Shown here in pieces: positions 58,835 through 64,000 of a DNA stretch of 64,000 bases. The notes below the pieces were generated by a model that saw only the letters and a list, made by a program, of their open reading frames with translations, searched no databases and had not been told where the DNA came from. Made by a program: the position numbers and the translations under genes. Where the stretch lies: positions 1 through 64,000 of the forward strand of contig NYMS01000002.1 of assembly GCA_002529455.1 (NCBI GenBank), in the 5' to 3' direction. The stretch comes from Glycomyces fuscus. Lineage in GTDB: Bacteria; Actinomycetota; Actinomycetes; Streptosporangiales; Streptosporangiaceae. Position 1 is the first letter of the stretch; each line of letters starts with the position of its first letter.

Positions 58835-58840
58835 CGCTGG

Positions 58841-58846
58841 AGCCTA
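58841..58846 (-). promoter_or_regulatory. -10 element of a leaderless promoter
   Basis: TAGGCT on the minus strand, six bases before ATG 58834; identical to the hexamer at 57112. Confidence 0.6.
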
Positions 58847-58859
58847 GCTCTCACAGGAC

Positions 58860-59600
58860 CCGCCCGGACCGAAGAGGACAACGCCAGGAGTGAACAGGCC
58901 GGGCCCGCACCGCTCACCGCACACACGGAGTCTCTCCCCGACGCCACCGAAGTCGTCGAACCCACCCCGTCCCGGGATGGGCTACGAGACGCGGTCCCGG
59001 CACGGAGCACAGCCACTCGGACACCCGACACGAGACAGTATCCAGCCGAAAACGACCTGGGCCGTGCCATCTCCACGACATCGGAACGTGAAAGGGCCCC
59101 TGCTCCATCGCGCCCGGCGCGAAACACCTCACACGCTGCGAGGGCATGACCGCGCGGTCCTACGTCAAGGGCATCTGAGCAGGCCGAGCACGACGTGAGG
59201 AGCCCGTCAGATGAGCCCCGGCGGCACCACGCCGCCCGGGAGCGGGAGGCCGAGGTGAAGGTGAACTCACCGAGCCGACCCGCGTGGTGCGGCGTCGGCA
59301 AGTGATCGCGGCCTGTCTTCCATACCAACAAGCCCTCTCCGCCCAATTGCATGAACACTTGTTGAGCAAAAAGCGAACAAATTCCAGCTAAACAAAGACA
59401 CCCGCACACCCCCCGAAACTGGTACCCAGTCCACGAAAGCGCTGGACACGGGGTGCGCGCAGCTCGTTTCGACCTCCTGAAAGCTCAACCCATTCCTCCA
59501 TTTACCTCTCTCCCTTGACCAGATAATCGCCAAGCCTTCCCAGTTCACGAACGGAGGAGCCCGCCGAGGCCACCCAGGAAGCGGTTCCCGAACCACTCCA
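58860..59600. other. 740-bp intergenic region, no gene recognised
   Basis: Short frames on both strands lack family features. From about 59330 the base composition becomes clearly A/T-richer than the surrounding genes, continuing to the secreted-polypeptide gene. Confidence 0.45.
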
Positions 59601-59628
59601 TTGACACGGTGGAAGGGTTCTGGATAGC
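59601..59628 (+). promoter_or_regulatory. candidate promoter of the secreted-polypeptide operon
   Basis: A consensus -35 TTGACA (59601-59606), a 16-base spacer and a -10-like GATAGC (59623-59628). It would give a 5' leader of about 110 bases. Confidence 0.5.
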
Positions 59629-59747
59629 GCTTCAATCGCTTGGGGTTGACGAGGATCTCACAAACACCCAACAAGGGCAGACCTCACCCCCTTTTTATTT
59701 GCGCATGTATTCATGTCAGCGAAGGAATCGAAGAAAAGGATGTGACC

Positions 59748-60224
59748 GTGTTCAAGCAGAACAAACTAGGGCGAGCGGCTCTCGTGACAGCAACAGCCAT
59801 CGCCCTGCTGGGCTTCTCCCAGACCTCCGCCAACGCCGCTGAGGCCGACTCCGCGCCTGAGGCCGGACCGGTCATCGACATCGCTGCCCTCGGCGGCAGC
59901 TTCAGTTCCTACATCAGCGGCTGGGCACCGTCCTCCTCGCCCCAGTCCCGAACCTGGTCCGACTCCGACACCGGCAGCACCTCCGTTCGACTCACCGGCT
60001 GCAGCACCAACGGCCCCGGCGGTTTCCAGAACGTCACCCTCCAGCTGGTGCGCACGACCGGAATCAACACGGTCATCGGTGACAGAACCAACAGATGTGC
60101 ACCGTCCACCAGTACGTGGCAGGTCAGCAGGACGGGCAACTACGCCTTCGGCAGCACCGAGATCAACGGAGCCAATTACTACAATGGCACATGGTCGGCG
60201 AACGCCGTCGTGGTGACCTACTAG
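59748..60224 (+). CDS. secreted polypeptide of unknown function (bacteriocin-like context)
   Basis: This is a 158-residue exported protein starting at GTG 59748, with AAGGA seven bases upstream. The signal peptide FKQNKLGRAALVTATAIALL ends near SANAAEA. The mature part of about 125 residues is rich in Ser, Thr, Asn and Trp (SSYISGWAPSSSPQSRTWSD; NYYNGTWSANAVVVTY at the end). It has two Cys (GCSTNG, NRCAPS) that could form one disulfide. I recognise no family. It heads a unit with an ABC ATPase and two membrane proteins, the plan of lactococcin-972-like and other secreted-peptide systems. A hairpin after the stop would make it far more abundant than the transporter. Confidence 0.72.
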   Translation: MFKQNKLGRAALVTATAIALLGFSQTSANAAEADSAPEAGPVIDIAALGGSFSSYISGWAPSSSPQSRTWSDSDTGSTSVRLTGCSTNGPGGFQNVTLQLVRTTGINTVIGDRTNRCAPSTSTWQVSRTGNYAFGSTEINGANYYNGTWSANAVVVTY

Positions 60225-60233
60225 AAGACGAGG

Positions 60234-60266
60234 GCTCCGCGGTGGGGAAACCCCTCACCGCGGAGC
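60234..60266 (+). terminator. attenuator hairpin between the secreted-polypeptide and ABC genes
   Basis: GCTCCGCGGTG pairs with CACCGCGGAGC; the stem extends inward with G-C pairs to a short A-rich loop. It lies between the stop at 60224 and the GTG at 60283. Confidence 0.75.
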
Positions 60267-60282
60267 TTCAAAGGCAGAAAAA

Positions 60283-61032
60283 GTGAACCTCAGCGCATAC
60301 GGAGTCGTCTTCTCCTACGGGTGGTTCTCACCACCCGTATTCGACGGCCTCTCCCTCGAAATTCCGGACGGTCCCACCGTCCTTCTCGGGCCGAACGGAG
60401 CGGGAAAGAGCACCCTGATGTCCCTGCTCGCCTCCGCCAGCCCGCCCAGGCGCGGACACGTCCGTGTGGGCGCATGGCGCAGTGACCGCCGACGCGACCT
60501 CGCTCTGATACGGAGGGCCGTGGGGTGGATGCCCCAGTTGATCGTTCCGGTCAGCGGTCTGACCGTCCGTGAACAGGTGGCCTACCACGGCTGGCTCAAG
60601 GGCATGAGCCGCGACCAGGCATGGCAGGCCTCGGGAGAGGCCCTGCGCCAGGCCAACCTGACCGGCCTCGCGAACCGTTCCTCAGGCAGGCTCTCCGGCG
60701 GACAGCTGCGCAGGGTCGGTCTGGCACAGACCATCGTGCACCGGCCGTCGGTCCTGCTGCTGGACGAACCGACCGCCGGCCTGGACCCCGCACAGCGGTC
60801 GGCCTTCCGCGATGTCCTGAACGGCCTGGCCGTGGGCGACACCGTTCTGATCTCCACCCACCAGACCAGCGACCTGTCCGGTCTGTTCGACTCCGTGGTC
60901 GTGCTCAACGAGGGGCGCAGCCCCTTCACCGGTTCGGCCGAAGCCTTCCTCGCCCACGCCACCGAGGGCGGGGACAGCCTCGAGCGACGCGCCGAATCCG
61001 CCTACGCCTCCGTGCTCAAGGAGGCGGTATGA
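60283..61032 (+). CDS. ABC transporter ATP-binding protein
   Basis: This is a 249-residue ATPase subunit. Walker A is GPNGAGKSTL (about residues 37-46), the Q-loop is in VGWMPQL, the signature is LSGGQLRRV, Walker B is LLLDEPTAGLDP and the switch His is in STHQTSD. It belongs to the CcmA-like group that works with separate integral-membrane subunits. GTG 60283 has AAAGG near. Its stop overlaps the ATG of the next gene (ATGA), so the membrane protein is its partner. It probably exports the secreted polypeptide's product or confers immunity to it. Confidence 0.94.
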   Translation: MNLSAYGVVFSYGWFSPPVFDGLSLEIPDGPTVLLGPNGAGKSTLMSLLASASPPRRGHVRVGAWRSDRRRDLALIRRAVGWMPQLIVPVSGLTVREQVAYHGWLKGMSRDQAWQASGEALRQANLTGLANRSSGRLSGGQLRRVGLAQTIVHRPSVLLLDEPTAGLDPAQRSAFRDVLNGLAVGDTVLISTHQTSDLSGLFDSVVVLNEGRSPFTGSAEAFLAHATEGGDSLERRAESAYASVLKEAV

Positions 61033-62312
61033 CCACGGCGAAGCGTTGGCTCACCAGTCTGTCCCCGTGGCTCGCGGTACCGATGATCGTCCTCGTCGTC
61101 TCCTTGAACCTCGAGGACGGCCTGCGCTTCGCCACCCGCGGCTACTGGCTGACGGCCACGACCGTGGCGTCGGAGGCCGTGGCCATCACCGGTGTGGTCG
61201 CCGCGCTCGGTGCGACCTGGGAGGCCTCTCGGTTGCGCAGGGCCCGCGTACTCGCCCTCACATCCAGGAACCGTCTCCTGGTGGTGGCCGAGGCGTTGGT
61301 CCCCACGGTCGTGGTCGTGCTCACGGGGACTCTCGTCTCCTACGCGATGATGGCCACCATCGCCCTCGGTGCCCCCGGGGGGCCCGCCTGGCACGTCGTC
61401 GGGGTCAACCTCGTCGCTCTGACGGGGATCATCGGCTGGGGCCTGTTCCTCGGCTTCGCGCTCCCTCCGACCCTGGCCCTGGCCGTGTGCCTGGCCAGCA
61501 CCTACGTCTGGTACTTCGTCACCGCGGGCAGTGGTTCCTTTCCCCTGTGGGCGCGGTACCTGTCCGGTGGGTTCCTCGGTGACCCCGCCGTCTGGGGGGT
61601 CACCGACCCGCGTGCCCTGGGCGCCGCGCTGGTCAGCGCCCTCGGCCTGGTGACCGCCGGGGTGTGCGTGGTCCTGTCCGGGGACCGCAGTCGCGCCCTC
61701 GTCGCCGGTTCCCTCGCCGTCGTCGCGGCCGTGGGCGGCGGATCCCTGGTCGCGCGTCCCCTGGACCACCACCCCGTGGTGCCGCGCACGGGTATCGAGT
61801 GCGACGACGCCCCCGTGGACGGGGTCACGGTCTGTCTGTGGCCCGAACTCGAGGCGGACCGGGAGACGCTGGTCGCCGAGATCGTGCGGCAACACCAGAC
61901 GTTCTCCGCGATGGGGCTCGAACCGCCCTCGACCGTCTCCGCGGCGATGGAGGAGCCGCAGGAAGGTATCTGGATCCCGCTGGCCCCGCAGACGGATCCG
62001 CGTTCGAGCGTGGCCGCCGGTTTCGTGGAGGCGTTCATGCCCGCCGCTCTTCCCGACTCCTGTGAGGAGTTCCCCGACGACACCGTGGTGACCGTCCTCG
62101 CCTGGCTGCGCACCGTGGCCGAGACAGAGGACCACGAGGAGTACCGCGCGTCGATCCCGGCGGAACCGGCCCGTTACCTGGACGAGGTACTCGAACTCCC
62201 GCCGGGGGAGCAGGGAGAGTGGTACCTGGCCAACCGGCCGGTCATGGAGACCTGCTCCGCCGACCCGGACACCCTCGACCCCCGCGGCCTCGACTCCGGG
62301 GCCACTTCGTGA
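61029..62312 (+). CDS. ABC permease-like membrane protein with extracytoplasmic domain
   Basis: This is a 427-residue protein. About six membrane segments occupy residues 10-240 (LSPWLAVPMIVLVVSLNL; TGIIGWGLFLGFALPPTLAL; ALVAGSLAVVAAVGGGSLVA). Then comes an acidic domain of about 190 residues outside the membrane (ECDDAPVDGVTVCLWPELEA; DSCEEFPDDTVVTVLAWL), with several Cys that could pair. The fusion of permease and outer domain is unusual. It is translationally coupled to the ATPase upstream and to the membrane protein downstream (GTGA overlap). Family unknown to me. Confidence 0.8.
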   Translation: MTTAKRWLTSLSPWLAVPMIVLVVSLNLEDGLRFATRGYWLTATTVASEAVAITGVVAALGATWEASRLRRARVLALTSRNRLLVVAEALVPTVVVVLTGTLVSYAMMATIALGAPGGPAWHVVGVNLVALTGIIGWGLFLGFALPPTLALAVCLASTYVWYFVTAGSGSFPLWARYLSGGFLGDPAVWGVTDPRALGAALVSALGLVTAGVCVVLSGDRSRALVAGSLAVVAAVGGGSLVARPLDHHPVVPRTGIECDDAPVDGVTVCLWPELEADRETLVAEIVRQHQTFSAMGLEPPSTVSAAMEEPQEGIWIPLAPQTDPRSSVAAGFVEAFMPAALPDSCEEFPDDTVVTVLAWLRTVAETEDHEEYRASIPAEPARYLDEVLELPPGEQGEWYLANRPVMETCSADPDTLDPRGLDSGATS

Positions 62313-62905
62313 GGTGGTGGATGCGGGCGCGGCTGGTCCTGCCCGGCCTCGCGGTCCTGGCCGCGGCGTGGGCCGTGGGCCTGGCGTCCGAGGAACGGTT
62401 CTTCCCGTTCCCGACCGTGTTCGGGAACCGCGTGCTGGTGCCCACCTCACTCCTGGCGGTGACGGTGGGGGTGCTCCTGCTCAACCACGGCCTGGACCGC
62501 TCCCGCGCACCGGTGGAGTCCACCGCCGCACGCCCCGTGGGGAGGTGGGACGCCCTCTGGGTGGCGGCGGCCGCCCTGGCCTCGATCGGGGCGGGGCTCA
62601 CCGCCGCTCTCGCGGGGAACCCCGAGGGCCCGGTCATGGCGCGTGCCACCGTGGCCGGTCTGGGAGGGTATCTGGTGGCCAGGCTGATCATACGGACGGA
62701 TCTGGCGGCGCTGGCTCCTCTCGCACTGCTGACGGCCAACACCGCCCTGTGGGACGTCCGGACCCGCCCCGGGTCCGGCCCGTGGCTGCTGGCCGCTCCG
62801 GACGACGCCGCGGCCTGGGGCGTCAGCGTGCTCGTCCTCGTCGTAGGGATGGGAGGTCTGCTCACCTCCCGCGGCTGGGGGGTGAGGCCGACCGGCCTCC
62901 CCTGA
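62309..62905 (+). CDS. small integral membrane protein of the same operon
   Basis: This is a 198-residue protein with five or six hydrophobic segments (LVLPGLAVLAAAWAVGLAS; LLAVTVGVLLLNHGLD; VSVLVLVVGMGGLL). GTG 62309 overlaps the stop of the preceding gene. The family is not recognised. By context it is a second membrane subunit or immunity component of the transporter encoded upstream. It is the last gene of the unit; the next gene begins 286 bp later. Confidence 0.78.
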   Translation: MRWWMRARLVLPGLAVLAAAWAVGLASEERFFPFPTVFGNRVLVPTSLLAVTVGVLLLNHGLDRSRAPVESTAARPVGRWDALWVAAAALASIGAGLTAALAGNPEGPVMARATVAGLGGYLVARLIIRTDLAALAPLALLTANTALWDVRTRPGSGPWLLAAPDDAAAWGVSVLVLVVGMGGLLTSRGWGVRPTGLP

Positions 62906-63191
62906 CGGGAGTCCTCTCCCCCGCCCGTGGCCGGAGCGCGGATCCGGCCACGGGGCCCCGAAAGCGTTGGGAGCCGACGGCATCGCCGAAACCGCCCGCG
63001 CGATCCGGGATCCATCCGGACGGGCTCTTCCCTTCTTCGGGATCCTTCACGAGACTGACCTTCCGAGGACGCGGGGAGTCCCCCGGCCGGGAGGCGGCGA
63101 CGCCATGGGCCCCGCGCCGTCGCGCCGCGGACCCTCACCGCGTGGGAGCCAGGACGAAGCACCGACCGACCGGATGGCAGGAGTCAGCTGT

Positions 63192-63947
63192 ATGGGCAGA
63201 TCAGTTCTGGTGACCGGCGGGACCAGGGGTATCGGGCTCGGCATCGCCCAGGGGTTCGCGGAGGCCGGGGACCGGGTGGTGATCGTCGGACGCGACGAGG
63301 CCAGGGCACGCGAGGCCGCCCGCGCCGTCCCGGGAGCGGAGTGGGCCGTCGGCGACGTGGCCGAGGCCGCCGACTGCGCGCGCGTGGTGGACCAGGTCGT
63401 GCGGAGCACCGGCGGCCTGGACGTGGTCTGCGCCAACGCCGGTGTCTTCCCCTCGTCTCCGCTGGTGTCGATGGGCCAGGACGAACTCGACCGGGTCGTC
63501 GACACCAACCTCAAGGGCACCGTGCTGACGGTGCAGGCGGCGGTGGAGGCCCTGACGGCCTCCGGGCGGGGACGCGTGGTGATCACCTCCTCCATCACCG
63601 GGCCGTTGACCGGATACGCGGGATGGTCCCACTACGGCGCCACCAAGGCCGCCCAGCTGGGGTTCATGCGCAGCGCGGCCCTGGAGCTGGCCCCACGCGG
63701 CATCACCGTCAACGCCGTGCTGCCCGGCAACGTGCGCACCGAGGGCCTGGAGGAGATGGGACCGGACTACCTCGAGCGCATGCGCGCGGCGATCCCGCTC
63801 GGGCGTATCGGCGAGGTCGAGGACATCGCCGCGGCCTGCCTGTTCCTGGCCGGCCCCGGGGCCTCCTTCATCACCGGGCAGACCATCGTCGTCGACGGAG
63901 GCCAGGTGCTGCCCGAGGACGGCCAGGCCTTCGCCGGTCCGCGCTGA
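63192..63947 (+). CDS. short-chain dehydrogenase (FabG-like)
   Basis: This is a 251-residue classical SDR. The cofactor site is VLVTGGTRGIGLGIAQGFAE, followed by CANAGVFPSSP. The catalytic Ser is in ITSSITGP, and Tyr and Lys are in YGATKAAQLGFMRSAALELA. The C-terminus GQTIVVDGGQVLPE is typical of FabG-like 3-oxoacyl reductases. GCAGGAG stands eight bases before ATG 63192; a longer frame upstream lacks similarity. The substrate is not defined by context. Confidence 0.93.
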   Translation: MGRSVLVTGGTRGIGLGIAQGFAEAGDRVVIVGRDEARAREAARAVPGAEWAVGDVAEAADCARVVDQVVRSTGGLDVVCANAGVFPSSPLVSMGQDELDRVVDTNLKGTVLTVQAAVEALTASGRGRVVITSSITGPLTGYAGWSHYGATKAAQLGFMRSAALELAPRGITVNAVLPGNVRTEGLEEMGPDYLERMRAAIPLGRIGEVEDIAAACLFLAGPGASFITGQTIVVDGGQVLPEDGQAFAGPR

Positions 63948-64000
63948 GAGCGCGGCAGGGCCCCACCGCCCTGAGGCGGGAGTGCGCCCGAGTCGGCGGC

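Overview
The window is GC-rich actinomycete DNA, most likely from Nocardiopsis or a close relative. The clearest taxonomic clue is the secreted S1 protease at 25678-26838. From memory, its GGRCSxGF start, TTGWHCGTIQAR block and CAEPGDSGG block match the Nocardiopsis alkaline protease family. Many GTG starts, and several genes whose -10 hexamer lies six bases before the start codon (leaderless mRNAs), also fit an actinomycete.

Region 1 (1-19.5 kb) is accessory DNA with repeated integration scars. It opens with a complete 1302-bp IS3-family element inserted in a small gene. Then come two copies of a tRNA 3'-end with integrase-arm-like repeats, bracketing a lone SUKH (SMI1/KNR4) immunity gene. 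An eroded Rhs-core fragment and a full Rhs polymorphic toxin-like protein follow. From 8809 to 19255 lies a 10.4-kb segment bounded by a near-perfect 24-bp direct repeat. It carries a complete tyrosine integrase and excisionase; a 27-residue RiPP precursor ending in PYIYY followed by a cytochrome P450 and a convergent methyltransferase (a cittilin/RP-66453-like locus); and a BCCT transporter, formylglycine-generating enzyme and choline-sulfatase set. Integrase-tail relics lie inside it (13.7 kb) and just past its right boundary (19.4 kb). The catalytic Tyr is Cys in both.

Region 2 (19.5-29.2 kb) has an esterase plus MBL-fold hydrolase operon divergent from a large LuxR-type ATPase regulator, the secreted S1 protease, two small unknown proteins and a GNAT acetyltransferase.

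Region 3 (29.5-50.4 kb) is rich in regulators, exporters and resistance-type genes. It holds a mycothiol-dependent enzyme; a TetR/quinone-oxidoreductase divergent pair; a SpoIIE-type phosphatase; a broken alpha/beta hydrolase beside a virginiamycin B lyase with all catalytic residues; an MFS exporter divergent from an AfsR-like regulator; an FAD oxidoreductase; a TetR-MFS operon behind three tandem 14-bp operators; a methyltransferase; a NUDIX hydrolase; and an ArsR-MFS-UvrA-like operon.

Region 4 (50.6-64 kb) holds a pair of ABC exporter half-transporters, a DUF389 gene fragment, a lytic polysaccharide monooxygenase with no signal peptide, an SDR/XRE divergent pair, a methyltransferase, a four-gene unit of secreted polypeptide, ABC ATPase and two membrane proteins that resembles a bacteriocin or secreted-peptide system, and a final SDR dehydrogenase. 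No complete tRNA, rRNA or CRISPR array was seen.
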